64,000 bases of DNA from contig NC_056726.1 in assembly GCF_019279795.1 (NCBI RefSeq), forward strand, positions 1,019,860,835 to 1,019,924,834, written 5' to 3'. Every line of letters starts with the position of its first letter. Position 1 is the first letter of the stretch. The translations under genes were made by a program, and so were the position numbers. This document shows, in pieces, positions 1 through 11,519 of this stretch. This DNA is from Protopterus annectens (taxonomy: Eukaryota; Chordata; Ceratodontiformes; Protopteridae). Below the pieces are notes generated by a model. It searched no databases, was not told the DNA's origin, and saw nothing but the letters and a program-made list of their open reading frames with translations.

Positions 1-1025
1 CCAAGTAGCCGCTGCACAAATGGTGTCAATAGGCAGTCTGTCTTGGAAGGCTAAGGAAGTAGCCAAAGCTCTTGTAGAATGGGCCTTAGGTTTATTAGGC
101 AGCTTTTGGCGTCTAATCTCATAAACAAGGGTAATCAGAGATGTAAGCCATCTAGATAATGATACCTTTGAAACTGAAAGTCCCTTTCTGCCTTATGCAT
201 AGGAGACAAACAGTTGATCAGATTTTCTGAAATGTTTTGTTCTATCCAAATAGTACCTCAACTGACGATGAACATCTAGCCAGTGTAATTTTTGTTCAGA
301 CCTATTGGAAAATTCTGGAAAAAAGACAGGGAGGTCAATGCTTTGATTTAGGTTTGACGTCGAGACTACCTTAGGCAAAAGGACGGGTTGGTTCGTAAGG
401 ATACCCTGTCCTTATGGAACAATAGATAAGGAGGTCGACAGCTGAGTGCATGAAGTTCTGAGACTCTTCTAGCTGAAGTAATAGCTACCAGAAAGAGAGT
501 CTTCCATGATAGCAATTTTAAAGAACAGGATGCTGCAGGTTCGAAAGGGGGTAGAATCAAAGAAGTAAGAACTAAATTTAGGTCCCAAGGAGAAGGAGGA
601 TTTCTTATAGGAGGTCTGAGAAGAAAAACTCCTTTCAAAAAGGCTTTGCAAAGCTTGTGGGACATTAAGGCAGACTCAGAAATACCCACATGAAAGTTAG
701 AGATAGCTGCCAATTGAACTTTAAGAGTAGAAGGGGATGAACCTGCATGGAAGAGTTCAGCTAGAAAATCAAGGACTATTTGGATGGAAGCAGTGAAAGG
801 ATCTATGTCCCTTCCTTGAGCCCAAAATGTGAAACGTTTCCACTTACTCAAGTAAATCTTCCTAGTGGAAGATTTATGGGAAGCTATCAAAATATCTCGA
901 ACAGAGTGAGATAATTGAGGAAGCCTGGCTAAGGTTGGAACTGGAGGAACCAAGCAGTGAGGTTCAGAGAGGGGAGGGAGCGATGTAACTGACCCGATTG
1001 ATGGATCAAAAGGTCTGGAACTAGG
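1..1025 (-). pseudogene. DIRS tyrosine recombinase (partial, broken frame)
   Basis: The recombinase would cut and rejoin the circular DNA intermediate of the element. Translation of the complement shows an N-terminal SAM-like region (from about 950 downward, around VRDILIASHKSS), then the first catalytic Arg in TSARRVSELHALSC near 440-400, and near 100-60 the box II motif HSTR. The frame then runs off the left edge before the catalytic Tyr. One frameshift near 366-378 and an in-frame TAA at 193-195 break the protein; reading continues in the same frame after the stop. The 5' part overlaps the tail of the RT frame, as expected for DIRS elements. Family assignment is secure; activity is very unlikely for this copy unless the two breaks are sequencing errors. 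Confidence 0.85.
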
Positions 1026-2773
1026 TCCAGATGCCAAGGTCGCTCCAGTAGAAATTGATGAAGAAAGGGGAACCACACCTGTCGAGGCCAGTAAGGAGCA
1101 ATGAGGATCAACGAGGCCTTCTGAGCGATAGCTTTCTGTATCACTTGAGAGATTAGTGGGAAGGAGGAAATGCATACAGAAGTCCCGGGGCCAAACTTGG
1201 ACTAGAGCGTCTCTGCTGGGTTGGCCTGGTAAAGGGAATAGGGTGAAATAATGTCTGCACTTGCTGTTTTGGGGAGTAGCAAAAGATCGCAGCAAGGCTG
1301 ACCCCACTTGAGAAAAATCTCTCTCACAACAGAGTCTTTCAGAGACCACTCGTGAGGCATGAGGATAGCTCTGCTCAATTTGTCCGCTATTTGATTGGAC
1401 TTCCGGGATGTGCATTGCTATCAGAAAACGCTGAGAAGAAATCGCCCATTGCCACAATCTGAGTGCTTCTCGACACAGGGGTAGGACCTGGTTCCGCCTT
1501 GTTTGTTGATGTACCACACTACAGACATATTGTCTGTCTGGATTGCAATCGCTCCCAAGGAAGAGAGTCTTGAAGGGCTTGCAACGCTAAAAGCACTGCT
1601 CTCATCTCCAGGACATTTATGTGCAAGTGGCATTCGTCTGGTTGCCATGTGCCCTGGACCGTCCTGCCCTGATAATGCCCCCCCCCAACCGATCAGGGAG
1701 GCGTCCGTTGTCAGAGTAGCAACCCGAGGGAGGAACAAAGGGTCTTCCCAACCAGAGCTGAGGGAAGACATCCACCACATGAGATGATTTCTGCACGCCT
1801 GCGTGATCATAATGGTGTGGGACATTGGAAGTTGCTGGTATGACCATTGTGTAAAGAGCATCCATTGAAGGATTCGCATGTGGAATCTGGCTAATGGAAG
1901 CAGAGGTATGGCAGCCGCCATAATTCCCAACACTTTCAGAACTAACCTGGCTTTGATTCTGTTGTTGTTGAAAAGGAGTGAGACCAGTCTGTGTATGTCT
2001 GTTATTCTCTGATCTGTTAGCCTCGCAGACATGTCTACTGTGTCTAGATTTGCGCCTATGTAGGTAATAGTACGACAAGGCGACAAAACAGACTTTTCGC
2101 AATTTATTGAAATGCCTAACTTTTGACAAATGCGAAAAGTGTAGTCCCTGGCCATCAGAAGGAGATGCTTGGTGGGAGCTGTGAGGAGCCAGTCGTCCAA
2201 ATATGGAAACACCTGGAATCCTTGTCGTCTCAGGTGAGAAGCTACCACTGCCATGCATTTGGTAAACACCGGGGCAGTGGTGAGACCAAAGGGCAGGGCC
2301 CTGAATTGAAAATGACTGGTTCCCAGCCTGAAGCGGAGGAATCTTCTGGAGCGTCTGTTCATTTTTATGTGATAGTACGCGTCCTGAAGGTCTATAGAGC
2401 ACATCCAGTTTCCTTTTCCCAATAGGGGAAGGATGGACTGCAGCGTGACCATCCGAAATCTTGTTTTCTTGACTGATCTGTTCAAGATACTGAGATCCAA
2501 TATTGGTCTCCAGCCCCCTGTTTTCTTTGGAACTAAAAAGAACCTTGAGTAGATTCCGGATCCTTGCTGGTCTGCTGGAACTGGCTGAATTGCTCTTTTT
2601 GCAAGCAGTTTTGAAATTTCCAAAACCGCTAGATCCCTTTGTGCGGTGGAACATCTGGAAGGGATTTTTGATTGTTTCGAATGCGAAGAAAGGGGATAGA
2701 ATAGCCTTGAAATGACGGACTGTACCCATTTGTCTTGAGTCAGGGATAGCCAGGCTTTTGGGTACAGTGACAA
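929..2773 (-). pseudogene. DIRS reverse transcriptase / RNase H
   Basis: The main open frame is 2773-1421 (450 codons). RT finger and palm motifs are in order: WRPILDL (residues 88-94), SIDLQDAYYHI (126-136), LPFGLTTAPVF (160-170) and the catalytic YLDD (191-194). RNase H follows with TTDAS (355-359) and a second acidic site QTDN (412-415). From about 1640 down the reading frame shifts repeatedly: RNase H continues in the 366-1517 frame (CREALRLWQWAISSQRFL), and the C-terminal part (LILIAPYWPRQVWFPFL) ends at 929 in yet another frame. This C-terminal block follows RNase H where many DIRS elements carry a methyltransferase-like domain, but I see no diagnostic motif. The polymerase active site is intact but the protein is broken after it. 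Confidence 0.88.
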
Positions 2774-2902
2774 CCTTCCCCGACTGCCTCCGAAGGTGGG
2801 CAGCGGGCAACACCTCAGGGATGCTGAAAGGGCTTATCAGAGAAGGCTTCTCGATTGCCCTGGTTCTCTTGAGCCCCTGCCTCGAGGCGGCGTCTACCAT
2901 TG

Positions 2903-5071
2903 TTATTCCGCCTCTGCCTCTGGCGAGGTAACGACTTTGTCGTCAGGCGAAGTCCCTTGATTTTGTTTACGGAACCACATTTTCCCACTTTTCTGGCCTT
3001 TGGGGTAAGGCCTAGAAGGAGTAGAAAAACGGACTCCGACGGCAGAAAGAGTCTTGCCATCAGTCTCGCACCTAGTCAAGGTTTCTTTCACTTGAGGACC
3101 AAAGAGAGATGATCCATCAAACGGGGAGTTAGTGAAAGACGTCTTGAAGGGGTCCGCAAAATTGCATAGCCACATCCAGGCATGCCTACGTAAGGCCACA
3201 CCTGTCCCTGCAGACCTACTCGCTCCATCAGCCGCATAAGAAAGGAGGCGCATGGAGGAGTTGGCTATGGAGTTAAGGGTAGCCAGCTGAGTGTTCATTT
3301 TGTCTTGAAACCCCGCAGCTGTAGGATCCTTCAACATGTCACTCGCTTCTTTAATCAAGTCCCTTTGAAGACGAGTGAAATGGCACAGGTAGTTCAGCGA
3401 ACGCATAGTAAAAGTCGCTGACGAAAACATCCGCTTCCCGTACCTGTCCATGGACCTAGATTCCTTGTTAGGTGGATGGACAGGTACTGAAGGATCAGCT
3501 AGTTCCTTCTTAGTGGCAGCAGCTACCACCATAGCATCCACAGAAACTCCTTTTGTTAAGAACTGCTTGTCTGCTGGTGCCGTTATGAATTTGGAGGGTC
3601 TCCTGGGAGTGGGGTCCACTGAATCAGGAGCCGTCCATGCCTTTTTAGCAACCACCTGCATGAGGGGGTCAAAGGGGGGGGGGACACCCAGGAGGTGGAA
3701 GGGCGAGAGCCAAATGCCTCAAGATATACAGATTCATCCTCCGAAGGGTTAAGGGCTGGCCAATTTCCCCTCTGCTTCAGGATCTCTAGAATGTCTGCAA
3801 AAGAGACATCTTCAGAAGGGGAACGGGGGGAACCCTTGGAATCATCTAAATCTGTATCAGATGTGATTGACTCAGGTGAGTCAATGTGTTTCCTCTTACA
3901 CTTCCTCTTCCGAGGGGGCTCTTCTGCCAAGTCAGGAGAGGCCTCGAAGAGGATGAGATCCCCACAGGGGGTTCCTGAGGAGCTGGCTCCCTGCGGTCCG
4001 GGATGAGGGAGTGAGTCGACTTGACCTGAGGCACCGTAGAGGGAGGGGCGGACGGCGCCGACTGTGGGGTAGAGCCAGGCTCTAACACACTCCGCATGAC
4101 CTCGAAGCACCCCTGTCAGGCAAAGCCAGAGGTCCCGCTCCGAAGCTGAGAACCCCCCTCAGCACCGACAGTGATGGCTCCGAGGCCAATGTCGGAGCCG
4201 AACTCACCAGCGCCGAAGCTCCGAGAGGAAGAGCGGGGTCGGACAAGGGTCCGATGCCACTCACCCCCTCGGAACCGACGAGGGAAGTCCGGCGCCGAGA
4301 TTCTTCCAAGGAAGAAATCGGAGCCAAGGGCGGAGCCGAAGACAATTGTATCGGCTCCGACGCTATCACAGTCTCGGTTCCGACATGACCCGGCTCCGAG
4401 CTCAAGAGAGTCGAAGGAGGAATATATTGATGGACAGGGGCAGGCATCGACTGATGAGTCGGGCTCTGAAGCATCTGGGCCAGTGCCTCGGACTTAAGAA
4501 GTCGACTCACTACCCTCTGAAGGTCATGATCCGACAGCCTCGATGACCTAGAGGAGTGAGATCTTTGGCTCCGTTCAGACAGCAGGGGAGATCCTGGAGC
4601 CGAATGAACGGAGCCAAGGGATGGTGACCTGGACCTCTTCCTAGTTGTCGGCTCCGAAGGTCTGGTCGGAGCTGACACGGGAATTTCTAATACCTCGGCT
4701 CCAGCCGGAGCCGAGGGAACCACAGAAACTGTGGACTGAGACTCATCGGCTCCAGCCGGAGCCGATGTAGGCAGAGATTTAGAAGCCTTAGGTCTCGGCT
4801 CAGTTGTCGGAGCCGAAGACCTAGATGCCTTGGAGGGCTTCCCTGAAGATACAGTAAGGGAATCCTCTGGCTTGAGAAGGCCTCTTAAAATTAACTTATT
4901 TTTTCTTTCCTGCAGGACCCTGGGGCTGAAGCCATGGCAAACAGCACAGGAGTCCTGCAGGTGCAAAGGTCCCAGACAGTAGACACAAGAAGTGTGAGCG
5001 TCTGTCAGAGACATTTTCTGACAGCACGCATCACACTTCTTGAATCCGGAGACCTTTGCTTCTTTAGACAT
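2903..5071 (-). pseudogene. DIRS gag-like protein (frameshifted)
   Basis: The likely start is the ATG at 5071-5069. The protein begins with a Cys-rich segment, CDACCQKMSLTDAHTSC followed by CLGPLH, resembling the N-terminal zinc-binding region of vertebrate DIRS gag proteins. A long Ser/Pro/Ala-rich linker follows, built from repeats of a Ser-Ala-Pro-Ala-Gly-Ala type encoded by GC-rich palindromic DNA, then a basic-acidic stretch (RKRKCKRKH) near 3890. The conserved C-terminal gag region is in another frame at 3661-2903 and contains FKTSFTNSPFDGSSLFG. Frames change near 4085 and near a run of ten G at 3674-3683. Function is inferred from position and from family resemblance: nucleic-acid binding and particle assembly. 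Confidence 0.75.
4700..4768. repeat. Two near-identical perfect hairpins in gag linker
   Basis: Two inverted repeats with 10-bp arms around an AGCC loop occur about 45 bp apart. Arms are CCTCGGCTCC/GGAGCCGAGG at about 4703-4726 and CATCGGCTCC/GGAGCCGATG at about 4744-4767. The same TCGGCTCC/GGAGCCGA word is scattered through 4160-4830 and again at 5490-5517 in the terminal region. Confidence 0.8.
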
Positions 5072-5540
5072 CTCAAAGGTGTAATCACACACACAGTCAC
5101 AAACACACTGATTACACTCTGTCTAATTTAATTTAAAATAAAACAACTAGGTTTTTAAATTAAGAAAAAATAACACACACACACTCCACTAGGGAAAGAA
5201 AAAGGCCTGTAGGCCCAGGGAAGAACTTAAAGTTCTTGTGGGGAAAAACAGGAATTTTTAAGAAAGGGGATAAGAATTCCTCTAAACTAAGGGAAATAAG
5301 TAAAAATATTAAAATTAAAGGGGTTTTAAGGAACTAACTTTACAAGAAAGTCACTTACCAAGAACCGGTAGAAAACCAACACCTCAATCACTGTAGCGGC
5401 AAACGAGATCTGAGGTAACTCTCGCCTAGCATTGTGGGATATAAGGGGAGCCTCGAGCCAGTGGAACCAACTCTCGAGCTTTTAGAGTGGCCGAGTCGGA
5501 GCCGAGGTCGGCTCCGAACCTATCCAGCAAGAATGAAGGC
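5072..5540 (-). other. DIRS 5' untranslated / terminal region
   Basis: This is non-coding sequence upstream of gag. It is A-rich at 5130-5340 and ends in a GC-richer block (5430-5540) that again carries the GTCGGAGCCGAGGTCGGCTCC inverted words. By position it should hold the promoter and the outer terminal repeat. The partner repeat is outside the window, so exact repeat boundaries cannot be drawn. Confidence 0.55.
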
Positions 5541-5555
5541 GAGATAGACAACTTA

Positions 5556-6490
5556 ACATCCACAGTTTAAAACTTAATGCCAGGAAATGGATAATAGTAC
5601 CTTTTGGGAAGTTGACCCCACCCATGGACACTACCTACTTAATAAAAACATTCTTAAGAGTAAACCCAGGGATGTGGGAATGCATGTAGATAGTAACCTG
5701 GCTTTTGACCAACATGTGTTTAAGGTAGTAAGAAGCTCATTCTGTATCACTCAACTTATAACTAAGGGTGTAGTATCCGGGTCCATGGAGGTCATCATAT
5801 CACTTTATTCAGCCCTCTTCAGAGCCATCATTGAGTATAATGTCCCTTCAGTATATACCTGGCTAGACAAATGTGACAACTGGAATATCAACAGTGGTTC
5901 ATCACAAAAAGAATGCAGGGCATAAACAAAATTTCCTATGCAGATCATCTCAAAGCCCTATCCCTGTACTCTGTTTATTACAGACTATTTAGAGGTGACC
6001 TATGCCTGCCATACAAGGCATCCTTGGGTCTGGCTCTAATGGACTTTTTGCATATCCACAAAATTAACAGCATCAGAACCACTAGATCCAAAGACTTAAA
6101 TTTTGCTTACAATATAAATAGGACATGTTAGATGGGCAGGTATGTGTCTCAGAGCATTTCCGCTTTCAGGGTCAGGCTTCCCATCCATGTGATGCAAAAC
6201 TATTCCCTAACCCTAGTCAAGCATAACCTGGATAAATGGATGGGAAACCAGAAATTCACTCCTGGTAACCTATGTCTAATGTGCAGAACATGTAAAGAAC
6301 AATCTATGAAGCTATGTCTCTGATGGGCAGAGGCAGTACTTAAATCATGCCCTAGATAACATGTACCCCTATAAAATACTCTCTAAATCACAATAACCCA
6401 TGGGAAATATTTGAGTTGCATGGCTATGCTTGTAAAGGCCCCAGTGGTCATTAGCTTAGTATACACCTATGAACCAATAAACTTATGAAG
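5556..6490 (+). mobile_element. CR1-like LINE, 3' fragment (copy A)
   Basis: Starts in mid-ORF2 at the segment corresponding to 'LKLNAKKC' of better copies, and runs through the post-palm and thumb region in three broken frames (5587-5925, 5913-6131, 6132-6323). It ends in the family 3' tail (gtaaaggccccagtggtcat, then cctatgaacc). The 5' end is cut where the DIRS element begins. Confidence 0.85.
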
Positions 6491-6540
6491 GCAGATCCAG
6501 TATGTGTCATTTTCATTGAGATAGCTGACAAACCTACCTG

Positions 6541-8072
6541 CTTTGCTTGAGATTCTGGGCCTGTCTTATCAAGGCTTTTGCATTCTGGCTAAAGCCTTTG
6601 CTGCCCCATAGTGCCTTTTGTAAGCAGAGTCCATCTAATTGACATTTCAGTCAATAAAATTTTATTTTAGTAGAAATTAATCTGGATCTATTCGCTGCCA
6701 GGAATCTTAACAAAAAATGTGTGAACTTGATATTCTCCTGCAACTTAATCACATTCATAGATGCATAGTTACAGAGGCATGGTTTCAGAGCAGTGAAAGC
6801 ACTGCCAGTATTTTTGGGTATAATGCCCATCACTTCTTCAGACTTACTGAAACTATGGAGGAGAATCATTATTTGTCAAATATTATATCACCTCCTGAAA
6901 GATTCATTATTACTCTACGTTTGAACTCCCAGATGTACAAACCATCATAAATAAGAGTGATTGTCAACTAGCTCCAAATGCTGTTGCATAATGTCAGCAT
7001 CACTGGCTCAACAGGTAACACACTCAACATTGGTACTAGAATATCAGAAAGCTGTGGGTTCTATTCCCACAAAAGGTACTTGATACTGACTCTGCAGTGT
7101 AGCACTTCAGAGCATGCTGTCCTTCTGATGAAATGTAAACCCGAGATCTCATATACTGAGTTGGTGGTAGCTTAGGTGGATAAAAATATTCCAAAGCAAT
7201 TATAAGAAAAAAGAGCAAAGGAAGGTCTCCAGAACCCTGGCTAAATTTCTCCTAGTCAGTATGAATGCCACTTTGTGTCTCCCCTGAATTGAGGGAATCG
7301 GACTAGTGGTATTAAACAGGTCTACAGAATAAAAAAATAAATAAAATAGACAATAATTACCATGTTCATAGCTAGTCATATATTGATCTCATGTTTCCCT
7401 GCTAAGCACAATAGCTATCTTAACACATTAGCTGAAATCCCCATTAAACTCCCAAACTTTCTACTTGGTGATTTCAGCTATCCATCAATAAACTAGTTGA
7501 CGTTCATTAATGGTCGACTTGTCCAATACTTCCTTAATATGATAAACGCTAACTGTCTTTTACAGATAGTTAACCCTAATTCAAAGGATCCAGTATCCTC
7601 GATCAACTGATCACAAATATGGCCACTTCTTGCACCTCTCCAGATGTATCATCATGCCTTGTTAAATTAGACCATAAATTAGTGACCTTTCCTTTAAAAT
7701 GGGTTGTACTTCCTCTGTAAATGCATCTGTGTTTAGGGACTTCTCAAAATGCAAACTTCTTCAGTTACTTAATGACTTAAATAAATTCCAGTATATTTCT
7801 TCTCCAGTGAATGTCTTTGCTACAGCTGCTAACAAGAGAAGGAAATTGCTTAAGGGAACCATTAGGAAGAACAAAGCTGAGTATGAACTTAAAATAGCTA
7901 CTATAGTCAAAAGTAATTACACATCTTTATTTAACTATGTTAGGAAATTAAGGACTAATACCCACCTAATGCCCAACGATGTTTGGAGCTAGTCCACAAT
8001 AATACTGCACATTCTGACCCAAAGGAAATAGCTAATATACTAGCTGAAAATTTGTTATAGGTTTTACTCCAC
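6541..8072 (+). mobile_element. CR1-like LINE, decayed ORF1-end/EN/pre-RT fragment (copy B)
   Basis: Matches the ORF1-ORF2 junction and endonuclease start of the other copies at 6541-6900 (INLIHIHRCIVTEAWFQS-type sequence), then continues at 7437-8060 with the GDFxYPSI segment of the endonuclease and the pre-RT region (short open frame 7699-7992, KRRKLLKGTIRKNKAEYELK). A V-SINE-like insert at about 6995-7346 splits it. The copy is strongly diverged. Confidence 0.75.
6995..7346 (+). mobile_element. V-SINE-like tRNA-derived SINE
   Basis: The 5' head contains a full pol III A box (TGGCTCAACAGG, about 7004-7015) and a T-arm/B box with perfect stem GTGGG TTCTATT CCCAC at 7054-7070. The body reads like the vertebrate V-SINE central domain: a 'gtagcacttcagagcatgct' and 'cttctgatgaaatgtaaac' pair followed by 'ctggctaaatttctcc'. 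It ends in an A-rich tail (aataaaaaaataaataaaa). The assignment is from remembered family consensus and was not aligned. Confidence 0.7.
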
Positions 8073-8073
8073 A

Positions 8074-11000
8074 TGCTTTGCCAGACATGGCCTGCACCTG
8101 TCGCCCCTGGGATTCCGGATACTGGCTAAAGCTCTAGCCACCCCTATAGTGCCTTTGTTAGGCAAGGTTCAAATGACAAATTCACCACCGTAACAGGTAC
8201 AAGCAAGAAGAATCTGAGAGTATTGCTACTCAGTGCTAGAAGTCTAAACCTCAAAATGCACTCGCTTGAGGCACTGCTTAAAATGGAGAACATCGACATC
8301 TGTGAAGTGACAGAGACCTGGTTCAAGGCTCCAGAGAGTATCCCTGCATTACCAGGCTATAATTCATACCACACCTTTTGGCCACCTAACCTGGACCGAA
8401 ACACTAAAGGCAGAAGCGTGTCCATATTCATTAACGATATCCACACCTCCAGGCTAGTTGCTCAGCATAATGCATCCGAGATTATCCAAGTGCAACTAAC
8501 TCTGGGCAAGACCGCAATCCAAATTGCAGCTTGCTACAGACTCCCGCCATGCCCCAGGATTTCCACTCCTCATTTCTTGATACACTGGAAAATATTAGGG
8601 TACAACCTAACACCCTAATAATGGGCGATTTCAACTACCCCACCATTAACTGGGAAAACTACTCATGTACCAACTCTTGTGTTCAATGTTTTCTGGAAAT
8701 CATCAATTCCAATGCCTTGGATCAACTTATCCACACCCCCACCAGGGGCAACAATATCCTAGACCTGGTTATTACCAACATGGGAAACCGGTGTTCCACA
8801 CCAGAGGTCACTTCCTTGTTGGTCAGATCCGACCACAAGGTAATCACCCTAGACATCCACCCCCCCCCCCCATTAGGGAAACCACAGTAAAACATTTCTC
8901 CAAACCCAACTTCACGCTTCTTAAGACAGAAGTGGCAAACTTCACGAAACCCATGCTGATGGACAATAGAGGTATGACTGCTGAATCCTACACAATTGCA
9001 CTTTATAAGCACTTACATGAGTGCATGGATCGTGCAATCCCTAACAGAACCAAGATGCTATCCTCCAAAAAAAGAAGCCAATCTGGTGGCCCTCTGCCAT
9101 AAACAAACTCTACAACAGAAGAAAGAAACTGTTGCAAAAAAGAGTAAAATTCCATGACTGGAGAAACCCCCTGGTCAGCCTCAGTAAGAAGATGAGATCC
9201 CTCATAAAATCCTCCAAAGCTAGTTACGAAAAAAAAATCGCCACTGACTCTAAAGACAACCACAAAGCATTCTATAGTTATGTCAAGAATCTCAGTGGCA
9301 ACACTCAGATCTGCTCTGAGTTATAGCACAATGGCACTAAATATACAGAACCAACTGATATTGCCAACATCCTGGCAGATAGGTTCAATGTTAACTTTAC
9401 CCCCCTCTCATCCCCTAAAGGGCCAATCTCTATACCAGAAGAATGCAAAGTCCCTGTAATCATGGCTGCACAGGTAAAAAACACACTCTCCAAAGCCAAG
9501 AACACAGCATCCATGGGACCTGACAACATCCCAGGCTGTGTTCTACATGAACTACAGAACGAACTGGCACCCCACCTAAGTACCATGTTCAATCATATCC
9601 TCACCTCAGGCTATGTGCCCACTGAATGGCACACAGCAATGGTTATCCCACAAGGCGGGAGCCACCACAGACCCCATAAACTACCCCCCCCCCGTTAGCC
9701 TGACGAGCCTGGTCTGCAAGGATATGGAATGTATCATCATGGAACTTATAAACAATGACATTGGTAATCTCCAAACTCAGGACCCCACCCAGTTCGGGTT
9801 TGTAAAAGGCAGATCATGTCTCCTAAACCTGATAGACTTCTTTGAAGCAGCCACCAAAGCCATAGATAAGGGTAAGGTGGTTCACACAGCCTGTCTAGAT
9901 CTCGCCAAGGCTTTTGACACCATCCCCCACTCTGGAATTAGAGATAAACTCACTAAACTAGGTATAAATCCCTATGTCACAAACTGGGTTGCCAACTGGC
10001 TCACTGACAGAATCCACACTGTGAAAGTAGCAGACTCCAAATCGAACTTCAGACCAGTGACAAGTGGAGTACCACAGGGTTCAGTCCTGGGTCCTCTCCT
10101 GTTTGGTATCTACTTCTCTGAAGTACAGGCTAACACAGAAGGTCTTTGGCTAATGAAGTTCTCAGATGACTGCAAACTAGGAGCCATAATCAAAACTCCA
10201 AAAGATGTGAGCATCCTACAAAAGGGCCTCGCTGAGACAGATGCCTGGTGTCAAAGCCATGGCCATAAGCTCAATGCCAAAAAGTGCATTGTCATCCCTT
10301 TTGGTAAAAACTCTGTACCCATGAACTACCACATAGGCGGTAGTCTTCTTAACACCGAAAGTGTGATAAGAGACCTTGGGACACAGGTGGGTAGTAGTCT
10401 CTCCTTTGATAATCACATCGCCACAGTAGTCAGGAAATCCTTCTGCATGGCACACCTCATCACAAAAGGTTTATCATCCAGGAAAAAAAGATGTCATTGT
10501 TCCCCTCTACTCATTACTCATTAGACCCATTATAGAGTACAGTGCTCCTTTTGGTATGTACCTCACAAGACATTTACAACAACTGGAAAGGCTGCAGAAA
10601 TACCTCACAAAGAGGATTACCAGCCTCAAACAAATGCTCTATGCAGACCGTCTCAAAAAACTGCAGCTTAACTCCATCACATATCACCTACTCAGAGGCG
10701 ATCTCTGCCTAACACACAAAGCTATGTCAAACCCAGAGCTTTTGGACATGCTCCACTTAAAGAAATCCCAATCCCTAAGAGCTACACGCTCTAGGGACCT
10801 AAACCTTGTCACCACAATAAACAGAACATGCTGTCCCAGAGACTTCCCATACTCTGGAACAAACAACCTATCTATCTATATCAAACAAAGCTCCTCATTA
10901 GCACTCTTCAAGAAAAATCTTGATGACTGGATGTGAGATAGGAAATTCACCCCGGGGATCACTTCTGTGGCTCTGCTCAACAGTGGCACAGGAAAATAAT

Positions 11001-11096
11001 TGTCTTGGGTGGCGAAAGCCAGGGTACCTTTTGGCTAGGCTTATATAGGCCCTAGGGCCAGTAGCCTAGTACCTACCTATGAACCTATGCAGTTAT
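8074..11096 (+). mobile_element. CR1-like LINE, long copy with ORF1 end, full ORF2 and 3' tail (copy C)
   Basis: Begins within ORF1 at the esterase C-terminus (DNA equivalent of DGLHLSPLGFRIL, 8085-8130), followed by the ORF1-ORF2 spacer, ORF2 (8190-10936) and the 3' end, which carries the shared tail 'ctaggcttatataggcccta' and 'cctatgaacctatg' at 11036-11090. It is 5'-truncated, as is typical of target-primed reverse transcription. It is the best reference in the window for ORF2. Confidence 0.88.
8190..10936 (+). pseudogene. CR1-like LINE ORF2: APE endonuclease + reverse transcriptase
   Basis: The N-terminal apurinic-type endonuclease is at 8223-8890 (NIDICEVTETWFK, GDFNYPTINWENY, LVRSDHKVITLDIH). 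The linker is at 8940-9330 and the RT at 9462-10524, with FGFVKGRSCLLNLIDF, ACLDLAKAFDTIPH, GVPQGSVLGPLLFGIY, the polymerase site FSDD (instead of FADD/YADD) and DLGTQVGSSLSFDNHI. The C-terminal region 10556-10936 has RATRSRDLNLVTTINRTC. Breaks: a frame change near 8560; one at a run of 12 C (8860-8871); stops at about 9100 and 9324; a frame change near 9645; and one at a 7-A run near 10485. FSDD is also found at about 26890, so Ser there is a family trait rather than damage. Confidence 0.87.
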
Positions 11097-11103
11097 AGCT
11101 ATT

Positions 11104-11510
11104 CCTCAGGTTTCACAATCTGAGACACACCCTTTTAATTACTATGGAACAAGTTCTCTCAGCCCTATCAAAAGATAAGAGCACCTCATCCATGGGTCCT
11201 GATAATATACCAGCTTGTGTAATTATCAGTGTCAAATATGGGCCATCTGAACCCCTATTTAACCTCTTTAATCTGAACCTCTCCAACAGTTACATTCCTG
11301 AAGTCTGGAAAACAGCCATTGTAATGCTATTGCACAAGGGTGACCCAACCACAAACCCTGATAAATATAGACATATTAGTCCTACTAGACTCGTACAAAT
11401 AGCTAAGGAACACATTATCTTAAACCTTATTAATCCAGATCTTTTATCCCTGGACTCCATGATTGCATACATGAACACTGAAGGAAGTAAAGTAAGACAT
11501 TACTTCCCAC
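11104..11510 (+). mobile_element. CR1-like LINE RT fragment (copy D)
   Basis: Open frame 11144-11521 shows the pre-RT/RT start: SSMGPDNIPACV, VWKTAIVMLLHKGDPTTNPD and a degraded YRHISPTRLV. This equals copy C residues around 9480-9800. It is truncated at both ends and immediately follows the copy C tail. Confidence 0.78.
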
Positions 11511-11519
11511 ATGCTACAT

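Larger units (their letters stand above)
1..5540 (-). mobile_element. DIRS-type tyrosine-recombinase retrotransposon, truncated by window edge
   Basis: Read on the minus strand, the order is gag-like ORF, reverse transcriptase/RNase H, then tyrosine recombinase overlapping the end of the RT frame. That is the DIRS arrangement: such elements integrate with a recombinase rather than a DDE integrase and have no LTRs flanked by target duplications. The right boundary near 5540 is where DIRS untranslated sequence gives way to CR1-like LINE coding sequence. The left end (recombinase C-terminus with its catalytic Tyr, and the other terminal repeat) lies outside the window. All three frames are broken by frameshifts or stops, so this copy is not autonomous as written. 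Confidence 0.9.

Noticed and set aside
929-1450. Methyltransferase-like domain after DIRS RNase H
   Set aside because: Position is right for some DIRS elements, but the sequence is split over frames and I could not see a methyltransferase motif.
1617-2900. 427-codon minus-strand frame overlapping the DIRS RT
   Set aside because: It is the +1 shadow of the RT frame; its sequence is an out-of-frame reading of the RT motifs and has no domain of its own beyond the gag/RT junction.
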